A stretch of DNA of 64,000 bases, taken from contig NW_004797574.1 of NCBI RefSeq assembly GCF_000002075.1, positions 573,187-637,186 of the forward strand, read 5' to 3'. A model generated the notes under the pieces. The model ran no database searches. It saw nothing but the letters and a program-made list of their open reading frames with translations, and was not told the origin of the DNA. Position numbers and translations under genes: made by a program. This stretch comes from Aplysia californica. Lineage: Eukaryota; Mollusca; Gastropoda; Aplysiida; Aplysiidae. How positions within the stretch are numbered: the first letter of the stretch is position 1; every line of letters starts with the position of its first letter. Shown piece after piece: positions 1 through 11,373 of the stretch.

Positions 1-1707
1 TCTCACCGACGATCATGATAGACACTACTCTATTCCTTCCTGTTGTCAGCCCTCCCGACCAACTCAGTTTCGCTGATTGTGTTGTTAGTCATAAAGTTGT
101 TCTGCCATGTTGTGTATAGTGTTCTCTGTCTTCCTCAGATGAATCCGACAAGTGTAAAAATTTAATCATACCATTATCAATAAGATCAGATAAGATACGA
201 TAATAATACTTCATTATCCCAGAGGGAAATTTTTCTTTGCTGTACAATACCGTAAAAAACCCATGCAGGTATAAATAAAAATGTTAATTATATATTACCC
301 TCGTTAAATTTCAATAGGAAAAGAGAAGTAGTAAAGCTGGCAAAATGTACATATCACATCACATTCTTAAATGATGATGATGATGATGATGATGATGAAT
401 ACGTGAAATTATACAAGGGAAATAACCGTATAATATTAGTATTTCATGTATTATAAAGTATTGCTTCCCTTGGATTTTGTTTTCGCAAAGCGCGCGGGAA
501 ACATTTTATTTGGCTTCAGTTTTGTCAGGCATCACCCTTTCACTTTTTTTTTCAACAAAATGGTTTGAAAAGAAGGGGGAGGGGTAGTACTAATCCAACA
601 AGTGAACATGAAAGGTCGTAGGTTCAACCTTTGAAGTGCAGCAATGTAGTTTGCATCTTGAATGCTTCTTGAACTACAAAAAGTAACACGTCATGTTCTC
701 CTTTATGTCACCAGTTGAGAACTCTAAGGTATCGAATAAAAGGGGGGTGGTGGACAAGTGGTCCAAAATTAATAATAATAAACGAGGGGGGGTTCTAATA
801 AAAGGGGGGAGGGGTGGTACATTCAATCTCATACCCCTGTGCAAGAAGGAACTAATCTGTTTTATTTCTCCTTCAGTGAATAAAAGAACTGGAGATCCTG
901 AAATTTTTGTGATGTCAGTAAGTTACTGTGACGACTTTTCCCATTTAGGAACAAACCAGTTTCGTTAAAATATATAAACCAATCTACAGAAGTTTTTAAA
1001 ATGCACAGAAAATTGAGGTAGCCAACCTGGTATCGGTACTAATACTGGGGGTAATTTGCCATTTACAACAAAAAAAAGAAGTTTCATTCAGATCTAGATT
1101 CTAGATATATTGTTTCACATGATCGTCGGTCGTGGCAATATGGAAAGTAATAAACGGGGGGTTATGGAATAAGGAGCGACGGGGGTGCAAAAAAATGAAA
1201 ATTAATAAGCGGGGGGGGGGGGGGTACTTATTCGATACCTTAGCGTAACTATTGAGAACAGAACCAAAAAGTATAAATACATGTATTAATAACAACGATG
1301 TGAGAATCGATAATAAGTGAAAGATATGAGGAGTAGGGGGTCCAGCTAGATTGTGCTGAGTTCTACTTGGCCTTTAAATCCGTTCACTTTCTTGAACCCA
1401 CAGTTTCTTGTAATTCGTTTCAAAATCTGACTGTTGTTTTGCCCTATACTTTGCTGCGTATCGTCATATATTTTGACTGACCTGAAGATTTCCATGTCTT
1501 TTAATCTGCATGTTGAGAAGTAAGTTTATTCAAAGCGGTGAATTCCTTTACATGTGGTATCTTTTTTATAATATTGTATCGAAATATTCCTTACCTGAAA
1601 ATTCAATTTTACGGGAACAAAGGCATTTAGACTTTGATATTTTGAACACAATTTGGGGGAATTTGAGAGTTAAAGAACGCGGAGAAAATGTCAGCACTAT
1701 TATTATA
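1..1707. other. Gene-free left edge
   Basis: I see no supported gene here. Reading frames in this stretch are short and look like neither a known protein nor an exon with good splice sites. It holds an ATG/GAT trinucleotide microsatellite at about 371-398, several G-runs (781-815 and 1211-1223), and AT-rich DNA. Two segments near 740-815 and 1150-1225 resemble each other in inverted orientation (the latter's reverse complement runs into a similar C-rich/T-rich string), which suggests a degraded inverted repeat. Confidence 0.5.
371..398. repeat. (GAT)n microsatellite
   Basis: About nine tandem copies of the trinucleotide ATG/GAT. Seen directly. Confidence 0.9.
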
Positions 1708-3396
1708 GCGTCGTCAAAAATTCATGGTGTAACATATTGTCAAATAGGCCTATTATTATGTCTTCAGCTATCCGACATAGGCTCTCCACTCTCCAACTTT
1801 TGCACTAGGACTTTATTAATTTGTCTTGACAGATCAATATTGAAGTAAACACCTGTTCGTTGTATTCTAGAAAATCCTTTGATAGATAGGCCTAATATTC
1901 AAATATACCTGTGGGCGGTGTCTATATATTTTAAAAGGTTTACTTTACACCGCTTGAGCTGGGACAAGAGAACTTTTGAATATTCAAAACTAACTGTGAC
2001 ACAATTAAACGCCTGTTTTAAGAACATTTGGTTTAAAAAAATGTTCTCTATAAAAAAATAAGCAAGTACGACAATTAATGGTGAGGGACCAATCTTGCAC
2101 TTTTGTAGTTTTTTGTTGTTTTTTTATTTATTCCGTTTTTGCAACCACGGATGATGATTGCCTAAAAATAAAACAAACTAACAAAACAAACTAGATTCTA
2201 CATCTAAACCAAGATGCCATGGCATAAGAGCATCGACTCTGAACAAGAGTGGGTTACACACTGCTCTTCACTTTTTTTACTCGTAAGCTATGAGTGGCGC
2301 AACTTATTGTCAAATATTTCCTCAACTATCAAACATAAAGTTGCATCTTTTGCACAATGGCTTGTATCAATTTGTCTTAACAGATCAATATTTTTAGAAA
2401 CACCTGTTAGCTTTATTCTAGAAAAATCTAGAAAACACTAATAAAAAATCCCAGTGGGTGGTTTCTACAGATTTTTAAAGGTTTACAGCAGGGACAATAT
2501 CGCTTTTAAAAGCAAGTCTGTCAGGGTTTGTTTTTTTCTTCTAATTGTGACACTACGCATATTGAAGACATGCTTTGAGAACCTTTAGTGCAAGAAATGT
2601 TCACTGCAGAATTAATTTCTTGTAATAACTTCTCCTGTTAAAAATTGTCATTGCAACGAAGGCAATATGCGTGTATACCAAGGAGATTAAAAGTAGTTCT
2701 AAGCTCCTTGGTGTATACAAAACGTGTGTGAGAAGCGGGGTACTGTGAAAAATCCCATTTTCCGCGTGACGGAGATTTGTAGCATTTTATATAAATATAT
2801 GAAGAAACATTGTTGACCTAACCTCAATTAATGTGGGAAAAATATGTTTCAGTTAAGACAAATTGATACAAACTCTTAGCTCCTCTCGACACTTATCTTG
2901 GTCCGATAGAATAGGCTAACACTAACATTGTCACCTTAGCAGAGACTGTGCCCACCATTTCGGAACTTCACGGTGACCGTAAAGATGGTTCCAGAAGGGA
3001 ACGGGATAGAGGGTGCCTACGCCCCTCGTGACTCATTGGAGCAGATGAAGATAGGATTAGATTCTAATTCTTATATTACTAAACGCAATCCGCATAATCA
3101 CTCATCATCACCATTATTTCTAAAATCATCATTGCTCTCAGATCAATGACTTACATCTATAATCCTTGAATCCCTATCTGTAGCAGTTTATACATGTCAT
3201 ACTAACTACTCTCGTAATACACTATTGGACACTATCATAGGGCCAATGCACTTTTTCTACTAATCAGATGAGGTCAATTTCATATTAATGGGCAAGGGAT
3301 ACAAAATATATATATATGTACGAAGTATGGGTGACATTGATTTACTCGTGAAAGAGATATTTGAGGATAAGTTGCGCCACAAAATTTTGACTGCAC
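1708..3396. mobile_element. Tc1/mariner-like inverted-repeat element, composite copy
   Basis: The left edge (TA then GCGTCGTCAAAAATTCATGG) matches the left end of the better-preserved copy at 4556. The right edge reads as the inverse: TTGCGCCACAAAATTTTGAC, then TGCAC and TA at 3397. A second left-end copy starts near 2290 (TGGCGCAACTTATTGTCAAA), so one copy seems to have landed in or duplicated inside another. The inner right part (from about 2720) aligns with the inner right part of the 4556 element, including a CCGCG-GACGGAGAT stretch. No transposase frame is visible, so this is a non-autonomous derivative. The TA flanks suggest Tc1/mariner, but family assignment is inference. Confidence 0.55.
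2661..2715. repeat. Hairpin inside the inverted-repeat element
   Basis: Arms GTATACCAAGGAG and CTCCTTGGTGTATAC face each other across an 18-nt loop, a stem of about 13 pairs with a single bulge. It lies near the middle of the composite element. Confidence 0.7.
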
Positions 3397-4555
3397 TATA
3401 ATTATTATAATGAGAGCTGTTCGTGGGGAGGGGGGGGGGACTTCAGTGACTAAGTGAGTAATGAGTTCAGACTCAAAATATGTCAAACAAGTGTCGTTGA
3501 CATGGGGTTCAGGTGGATGGTCACTGGGGTGTGCAAGACGCGACAACTCTAGATGCAAAAAAACCCAAACAACAACAAACAAACAGGGCGCTGCACAGGG
3601 GCGACCAGCAACGGCCTGTTTGTGAAATTCTTATGTATTGGTATAATATCATATATGCATGTACGTTTAGAAGCTTAGTGTATTTGGGTATTTCTAATTA
3701 TGTATTTATCTATGTTTGCCATTGTAACCTATATTTCCAAACGGGGATCAATAAAAATGTAATTTATGTAGGGCTATTAATTAATAATGTATTTATTCAT
3801 TTGTTTATAATCTGTGCAGATTATTTGAAGGATCACACATTCTTACCGGTATCTAGATTAGAATCTTATGAAGTTAAGAAAGACGGCATCCGACCAAGGC
3901 ACTTCTGTCACAACATCAGTCTACAGTACCAAGGTCATCATCGTTGTCTATTTTCACCCTGGATGAGGGTACAGGCCTCAGGAGCAAACACTTTTTACCT
4001 TTTTCTAACCAAGGCTAGTCTATTAATTGATATTATTCCCATAGCGTCTTCTCACTTCCCACGTTTCGGTATAGATCTATGTATTATAATTCCCTGTCAC
4101 GTTTCTCCAGTCTTCAGCTTGGCTTTCCCCTTGATCTCACAATACCAGGGTATTGTTAAACGATCTTACTTGTTAAGAGTTAAAAAAAAGTAGGCTATAA
4201 TATGCTATAGACTTTGAGAAAACGTTACTGATCAAGTAACTTTTGTTGTTTATTTTTAAATGTTCAGGAATACTGACCTCATCGACATTTTAGTTAGGAA
4301 GCCATTCTTCTTAATTATGCCTAATTTATTACAGCATTTACTTATTAGCCACTTGCCCTGCATACCCCCTCCCCTTCCTTTAAAAAAAAACCCCCAAAAA
4401 ACCCCTAAAAAAATGAAGCAACCAAAATAGCAGTGATTTTAACAAATCACGTTACACAAACAGAATAAATGAAAAGCGACATAGCGCACAAGCTCCGCAG
4501 TCAAAGTTGACCGTGCGCGTCTTGTGGCGTGGTGAGATTTATTATACGGTACGTA
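3397..4555. other. Intergenic, repeat fragments
   Basis: No gene recognised. A plus-strand open frame of 226 codons (3513-4193) exists but has no recognisable motif and its 3' half overlaps an interspersed repeat. That repeat (about 3930-4100) shares a segment, CACCCTGGATGAGGGTACAG and following, with related stretches near 5110 and 49610, so the frame is probably chance. A purine/C-rich tract lies at 4380-4410. Confidence 0.45.
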
Positions 4556-5983
4556 GTGCGGTCAAAAATTCATGGCGCAACTTATTGTCAAATATCTCCC
4601 TAACTATAAAACATAGACTTTTCAACTTTTGCACAATGACTTATATTTATTTGTCTTAACAGATGGATATCTTTTGAACCACCTGTACGCTGTATTCTAG
4701 AAAATTCCATAATAAATATATTTTACAAATAAAAAATCCCAGTCGATGGTTTCAACAGATGACAAAGAGCTGGAACTTAATGGCTCTTTTAACAGCAAGC
4801 CCATCCTACTTCTTCAAATCGCTATGCTACGTTAATAATGGACCTCGTGTTTTTGAGAACATATAAGTGCAATTAATGCTGCGGAATAAAAATTATTTTT
4901 TACTTCGTTTCTGCAACCATAGATTACATTTTACTATAGATCTAGTTCAGACCAAAACGTACTGGCATCAGCGTATCGCTACTAAATAGGAGTGGACTAC
5001 ACTATCCTTTGGTCCTTTTACCCGTACTTTGATACAAATAAAAATATATTGAGAGTTGTTTGTGATAATCTATTGAGATTGCTTGAAGAATCGTACTTTT
5101 TTTATAACTCATCATCAATGCCTTCCATTCCTGGCAGGGTATAGGCCACATAAGCTCCTTCCATTTATCTTCCATTTATCTCTGTCCTCGGCCATCCTTC
5201 CAAGCTTGTTCGAAGTGAGCTTCATCTCTCTCATGTCCCCCTTTCCTCACATCCCCTCCATGTTTCCCGTGGCCTAGCCCTGCCTCGTGCTCCCTGTGGG
5301 TTCCACTGCAACGACTGTCTTAAGGAGCTGTCTTGTGATGTTTCCGCTGGGCTTTCTGAAGGTGTGTCCCATCCATCGCCCCTTTTCTTAGTCCTTTTTC
5401 TATTTCTATATCCGTTTGTCTTGTCCTTTCCCACACCTCTTCATTTCTTATTCTATCCTGCCACTTAATTCTTAGGATACGCTTACTGGCATCATATAAA
5501 GTCAAAAATGACGGTATATACACCAACACGTACCTTCCTATAGCAGTTTATCAGTCTACGATTCTTCTTCACTGTCCTGCTGCTTTTCATCTGACTAGTC
5601 ATAAAGTATGGGCAGAAATTCTTTTACAGTGTCACCTGTCATTTATCAGAAGATCGTAATAAATTAAGCATAGGTTAAGCGGTACCACTAAAATGTGTCA
5701 TTGGTGAGCTATGACACAGGCCACATACGTAGCCAAAGCAAAATGTGTGTGTGAAGCGAGAATACTGTGAATATTTTCCGCGCGACGCAGATATAATTTG
5801 TAGTATTTTGTATAGTTATGAAAAAAAGGTTTTATAGTAAAATTCTAGCCTCTATTGTTGTGGAAAAAATATTATCAACTTCAGACAAATTGATACAAAC
5901 TGCTGTGCTAAGTGTTGGTGACATTGATTCACCCGTTTTAAAGATACTTGAACATAAGTTGCGCCACGAATTTTTGACCGCAC
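4556..5983. mobile_element. Tc1/mariner-like inverted-repeat element, 1.43 kb
   Basis: Left end GTGCGGTCAAAAATTCATGG is preceded by TA (4554-4555), and the right end is its inverse (CGAATTTTTGACCGCAC) followed by TA (5984-5985). Outer inverted repeats continue imperfectly inward for over 100 bp, for example TGGCGCAACTTATTGTCAA against the inverse of ACATAAGTTGCGCCAC. The TA flanks and clean ends support one cut-and-paste insertion. It has no transposase frame. A LINE tail (5098-5529) has inserted within it, so the element is older than that LINE insertion. Superfamily is inferred only from the TA duplication. Confidence 0.7.
5098..5529 (-). mobile_element. LINE 3' tail (reverse transcriptase C-terminus)
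   Basis: On the minus strand the translation contains ASKRILRIKWQDRIRNEEVW, the segment found after the reverse transcriptase in many animal non-LTR elements (R-I-x-W-x-D-R-I-x-N-E-E-V). It continues toward the 3' end with a degraded WNPQGARGRARPRETW-like stretch, matching the usual G-R-P-x-x-T-W tail. The 3' end is marked by ATCATCA-rich sequence near 5105. Only the terminal part of the element is present, as expected for 5'-truncated target-primed insertion, and it carries several frame breaks. Confidence 0.65.
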
Positions 5984-7984
5984 TATTTGACATACACCCC
6001 TTCCGTGCAGAAAAATAAAAATGATCTAGTATTATGGTGCAAAATTTATAAAGCCTCATTATATAGTCTAGGCTACTCATTTATAATGCTTTTGATTGTT
6101 GAGCCAGGGAGTGAGCTAATTAGAATACTTTATAAAATTGAAACAGTATAAAACTTTTTAAACCATCAATGAACATTTATTAAGAGTAGCCTAAGCATAA
6201 TTGTCCTATCCCTAAAAACATAGTGTTTGTGCTTTATTGATTTTTATGTTTTATGTTTCGTATGTTGTGACGAATGCATTTGTATTGTGACTATTATCAT
6301 CAACATTGCAGAAACATGATAAAGCGGCCTAGCCTACAAAACCACGTCCAAGTGCAAGTACATGTAGGCCTAGCCTATAGACAAAAGAGTCAAGGCCAAA
6401 CGAACATTTTCACGACAATCCAGATAACGTGAAAATGTCAAATTTAAGATTGTTTGCGTTACACAATGTCTAAAAAGGAGCAAAGTTCTGAAGAAATTGG
6501 CCAAAGGCTATTTTTATATATTAGGCATATCGGAAGGACGTGTCGCGATTAATTTTTTTTGGTACTGAAGTGGCAGTTAAAGGCCAAGGCTACCCGCCAA
6601 ATATGCAGAATATACTAGCGCTCGGGGTTAATGCTTTCAGGGGATTTTATTGGTCTACATTTCAACGAAAAAGAACGATAACCAATCAAAACACTCGTAT
6701 CACTGCCGTTTGGTGCGATCTCTCGATATCCACCATTTTCCTCGTGCGCACACTGTTGTACAGAAAGACAACAAAGAGGAATTTCAGTATTTATTGGCGA
6801 GGTTCTCGTCGCTGTTTAACAGTCCAAGGTACTCCCAGTTATTAGGTACGTCAATGATATGTTCTGAGCTTTCATTTAATTGTTTTGTGTCATTTTAAGG
6901 TACAGTTTGAGGTAAGTGTCAGACCATGCCATGAGATAGCAGATAGAGAGTAGGCTAGAAGTCTACTTTGGGACTTCGTCGGAGGAGGCAACCAATGAAG
7001 TGTGCGAGTCGCATTCTAAACACTCGTGTGTCTGCCGGCAATTTGGTTTCATGTTGTCATGTATGCTAATCAGTAATTGTCTATGTCTAAAAATGAAAGC
7101 TTATGTCACCATTATATGTTATTCGAAATTTAAGATGGCATTGTGAACAGATTCAAGATTTTTTTTACTTCGCATTTTTCCCCGCTGTTCAGCGGAAGCC
7201 CGAATTCCGCTCCCCGTGCATTGCCTGACCGGAGTCTGAGTAACCGAGCACCAGTTTTTTCTGGGTGTGGATATTGTGTGAGCAAGAAGTTTGAACTATT
7301 CTTTACAATTCTTTCATAATATTCAATTTTTCTTAAGTTTTGTGTTGAGACCTCCATCCCAAACGGAAAAGGACTAACATGTAGTAGGCTAATGTGTAGA
7401 TTCTAGGTGGGTTATCTGTCTGGGACAGAATTTTACCATGGACCATGCCATGCTGGTAGTGCTGTTAGTGATTGCAGTGGATGGATGACGCTCCAAGTCG
7501 GGTAAAGCCAAACCAGTCTTGTCTTGTCTTAGTCTATTCTAAACTCTACCAATAATATATATGACATCTATTCTAGATTTAAGTTGCGGAGTGATTTATC
7601 CTCAAATAGAACTCTTTTTATTTGAGATTAATAATTTAATTATGAAGTGCAATTTATGCCATACCTTTAAGATAAAGATTAGTGGGTATTTTTTTACTTT
7701 CCCTCCCATCTCACACTTTGCTCTACCAGTTGTCCATTTTCTATTCAATATTGATGCGCTTAACATGAACGGTCCGTAACACGAATACAACTTCATTTCC
7801 GTCGCAAATTAAAAGTTTTTGAAATATTTGTGATTGTTCGTAACGATCCCTGTTCGTAATCGAGACGTGTTTCGGACCAGTCGGGGGGGGGGGGGGGTTC
7901 CAGGGGGGCCTGCCCCCCACCCCCCTCCCCCCAGTGGTAAAAGAATATCTGGGTGGTTTAACCCGTAATTTGATATGGCCACCT
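5984..7984. other. Intergenic, nothing recognised
   Basis: AT-rich DNA without a supported gene. The longest open stretches (101 codons or fewer) have no recognisable protein character. I see no further ends of the inverted-repeat element and no promoter-like GC-rich segment. Confidence 0.4.
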
Positions 7985-8260
7985 CTATTCTCACCCGGGA
8001 TGAGAATAGTGCAGGCGAGTCTTTTGGCTATTCTCACCCGGTGCGCGTTTACCGTTATAGCCTAGATCTAGGCCAACAAATTTTGCTTTCACCCTAAACC
8101 ACAGAATTCTACACTGTGATAACAGAAAAATTGTAGAATTCTGTGCCTTGAACAAACGTTCCATTACAACTGTAGCCTACTAAAAGCGTACAATTTTGTC
8201 TGTGACTGTGGGCAGTGGAGAGAGAGAGAAAGAGAGAGAGAGAGAGGAGTAGCGCGAGAA

Positions 8261-8283
8261 CTTCCGGTCAAAACAAAATGGCG
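8261..8283. promoter_or_regulatory. ETS + YY1-like pair, copy 1
   Basis: CTTCCGG (8261-8267, ETS core) is followed 8 bp later by AAAATGGCG (8275-8283, YY1-like). This pairing is common in animal housekeeping core promoters. An identical arrangement is repeated at 8468-8490. It is the most promoter-like spot upstream of the NAP1-like gene, 3.1 kb before its first recognised exon, but no splice donor linking it to that exon is convincing. Confidence 0.35.
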
Positions 8284-8467
8284 ACCCGCGTTGTTCGGCT
8301 CGATTCGAAAAGTTAAATAGCCGTAGCATCATTGTAGACAACCAAATTAATTTACTTTTGTGTTTTAACATAATTTTTTAACTTTGTTTTGGTCAATTTG
8401 ATCGTCCACACCGATAGACAGTATTCAGAAAGAGAGAGAGAGAGGGGAGGAGTAGATCTTAGGAGAA

Positions 8468-8490
8468 CTTCCGGGCAAAACAAAATGGCG
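8468..8490. promoter_or_regulatory. ETS + YY1-like pair, copy 2
   Basis: CTTCCGG (8468-8474) and AAAATGGCG (8482-8490), with the same spacing as copy 1, 207 bp downstream. Confidence 0.35.
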
Positions 8491-8746
8491 ACCCGCGTAG
8501 TTCGGCTCGATTCGAACAGTGAAATAGCCATAGCATCTTTGAAGACGATCAAATTAGCTTACTTTTGTGCTATAACGTAATTTTTTCTTGGCTTTTATCA
8601 ATTTGATCATCCACACCGATAGACAGTATTCCAAAATGAGGAAAAGCAGGTCTTGTTTCGCACTGGGTGAGAATAGCCTACGCTGGCAAGTCTCACCCGG
8701 GGTGAGAGGTAGATCGTTTTTCTATTCTCACCCCGGATGAGAATAG

Positions 8747-10112
8747 CCACTTCCATTTGATATTTTACTGTTAGATCTAGATTTGAAATTTTCCTGAAAA
8801 TAATTGATTTGCGACAGTTTTAGTGGCTTTATGTGTGATCTGCAGTAAACAATACTGCAGTTTGACCCCCGAAGCAGTGCTTCTGTGTGCGGGAGTGGAA
8901 GTAAAAATTTACCGATTAGTGCTTAGTAATCACTTGTTAGCCCCACAATCCTGTATCTTTTCATCAAATTCAAATGGCACTGCCCATCTTTTCAAGCTGA
9001 CACATGCGGCTAAACGTAGAATGACGCACCTGCTGCCTGATTGGCTACTAATTTTAGTAATGTGATGTCATCACATCTTGGGATACCCAGAGACTATTTT
9101 TAGAGGGCTGTGGAGGTGCCAATTTTAAAGATTCTCTACCACACGATCCATGGGTCTCAATATTCCGCTTTTTAGCGGATTTCCGCTACCGCCATTTCCT
9201 CCGCTAAACTCCAGTGCTTGGAGGGGCACCTCCCACTGGGTGACTGGGGGCCCCTGGGAATTTGAAAAAAATCTCAGAGCTGTAAATTGCCTCGGGAATG
9301 ACCCGGGAAGATACATTCTCGAATATTTGAAAACGAAATCCGATAACGTCTTTAATTCCATTTTTGCCAGTCGTGATTGTGATGTTTGTTCGGCGTTTCC
9401 TGGTCTGAAAGTACGTTTCAGGGGAACAGGCGGCTATATGCAGCAAATGGAAGTGAATGTGTGACACCGAGGCTCAATCGGGAAAATCAAGGTCTACTTT
9501 CCCTTTCGTTACCACCCTGAAATTTACTGGTGATAGTCTGATAACGCAACATTTGTAACATGCAGGTTGTGCATTACAAAGGTGGTGTCACCATGAAAAT
9601 AAATCAATATTCGTCTCCGTGCTGTCACTTGTGGGGAGAAAAAAGAAAAGAAAGTTATACAAGCGTCTTGGTGGGCTCGTCATTGTGACCGGTCATTGAA
9701 CCTGCGCGCGTTCTGAGCGCTACAAAGTACAGGACTCCGGAAGAGGGGAGATTATTGATTTTTTAAAAAGATACTGGGGAGGGGGGGTGGAGGGGGCTGA
9801 ACGCAACACCAGAGGACAAAAAATTGAACTTGGACTCCGAAGCAAATTTTTTGTATCGAAGTATATACAGACCTGGTAAGGGAAATCTTTTGTGATATCG
9901 GAAAGTTTCAGCGCCCAGACCCGGTAGTGTGTGTGTGTGCGTGTTTTCATATTGAATGCACGCATACCCTACAAAACTTCCCACTCATGGTGCAAGTGAA
10001 AAACTGAGTTGGCAACGCTCTTTTTCTTCCTAGCCAGGTGGCACCATATATCTAGACAAAGGGACCTCAAGTTGAAGAAATTCCCTGTGTGGGGGTAAAA
10101 TTTCTTTTTTAA
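8747..10112. other. Intergenic, low-information
   Basis: No supported gene. The reading frames at 9125-9467 overlap on both strands and lack recognisable domains. A short repeat at about 9465-9560 (GGGAAAATCAA followed by CTTTCGTTA) resembles a segment in an intron of the NAP1-like gene at about 16580-16630. Confidence 0.4.
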
Positions 10113-10806
10113 CCCTCTGCGTGCGCATCACTACCACTGGTCTTGGTGACTCAAACCTCCCTTCCGCACGCATCGCAACCACCGGTCGTGACCCGACATG
10201 AGTGTAGAAACTATACTGCTGACATGAGAATAGCCGTTTTTTTAAACTGCTGGTGACTACAGTCCACCAGTGCAATGTTTATTAGTGCTGCTGGCTGCGC
10301 ATTTTGCAGTCGGGGATCGGTTTGGAGTTTTTTAACGGCAATTTTCTGGGATATTGTTTACAGTTTTCAAAAGGTCGGATTCGTCAGCTGATTTAGACAG
10401 ATTTACCCAACATTTTTCTGGAATCGGATGACAGTGTTAAAGAGTTAGAAGGATTAGGTCCACAAATAAAAGATTTAGATCTTCATGTGAATGATGGAGT
10501 ATATTGTGTTGTAGATCTAACGAGGTTAATCCCAGAAGGGGACGTTGATATTCCTGCTGATCTCCAAGCAGGCTGGACTAAAAATGATGAGGATTTTGAT
10601 ACCAACAACATCATAAAAAAGCACATTTGACCATACATAAGGGTATTTCATCATTTAAAACACATTTTTCCTTCTTACTGTAATTAGAAATGATGATAAA
10701 TAAAAGATATGAGCTTTTTTAATAACCATGTTGAAAATTAGCATTTTTCTAAAGTAAACCCAGCACTAAAGGGAAGTAAGGTAAAAATGGCTTAGAGCCA
10801 AGAGGT
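10113..10806 (+). mobile_element. piggyBac-like remnant (N-terminal part only)
   Basis: TTAA (10109-10112) followed by CCCTCTGCGTGCG at the left, and AGCCAAGAGGT followed by TTAA (10807-10810) at the right, give rough inverted ends of the piggyBac type. Between them, about 10419-10630, one frame reads acidic sequence (SDDSVKELEGLG) and then DVDIPADLQAGW before a stop. An acidic lead-in followed by a P-x-x-L-x-x-G-W block is seen near the N-terminus of piggyBac-type transposases. The DDD catalytic part is missing. The call rests on the ends and this short similarity. Confidence 0.45.
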
Positions 10807-11373
10807 TTAAAAGGTTCTAATTACTCTTGGAGATTGAAATGATTTATGTTTTGCTGAAAACTGCTCTTGCTGGTACATGGTAAAACCCTTTTCACTTACA
10901 TCTCAGCTGCAATAACTTAATCCCACTGTACCTGTATCTCACAGTTCTTACTTGGTTTTGTTGAGCTGCTTTTGTTTGACAAAACTGATCAGAGATCAAG
11001 GGATGTTCTGCTGTTGAAGATGTATAGAGGGTTTTTTTGTTTGGTGTTTCTATTTTTCAAAGATTTGTAGAGATATTCCTGGTTTTTGAAGTGAGGTGAA
11101 CAGAGCTGATGTACTTATGCCTGTAAAAAAAACAACTATATGAGGTTAAATTGTGAACCCAATTGATTGAAAATATATGCGTAACTTGTCGTTATGACTA
11201 TTTCAGATTATTTCAGATAAAGGTTGTAGGAAACGTGTGCTGATGAATGGAGATATGAGTGACATGTGGTGGGTTGGGCTTTTTTACCAATAATGTTCTT
11301 GCTGTTGCATTTTTGAGATTCATGAATTGTCACAGATGTTCGCCAGCCTCAGACTATACATATTGTATTTCAG

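Larger units (their letters stand above)
8211..8632. repeat. Tandem duplication, period about 206 bp
   Basis: Two copies lie head to tail. Each has a GA-rich microsatellite (8218-8246 and 8429-8446), then CTTCCGG, then AAAACAAAATGGCGACCCGC (about 8269 and 8476), then a shared AT-rich 3' part. The tail ATCCACACCGATAGACAGT appears at about 8402 and 8608. The copies differ at a modest number of bases, so the duplication is not brand new. Confidence 0.85.
7985..8746. mobile_element. Palindrome-bounded element, about 760 bp
   Basis: Both outer ends are 25-bp near-perfect palindromes: 7985-8009 (CTATTCTCACCCGGGATGAG...) and 8722-8746. Just inside each lies a half-site facing inward: CTATTCTCACCCGG at 8028-8041 and its inverse GGGTGAGAATAG at 8665-8676, each continuing into a matching GTGCG/CGCAC. 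A further palindrome TCTCACCCGGGGTGAGA lies at 8691-8707. The symmetric order (palindrome, half-site, core, half-site, palindrome) looks like a miniature inverted-repeat transposon or foldback element. Family unknown. Confidence 0.6.

Noticed and set aside
3513-4193. 226-codon plus-strand open frame
   Set aside because: No recognisable motif, AT-biased composition, and its 3' half overlaps an interspersed repeat. No splice or promoter support.
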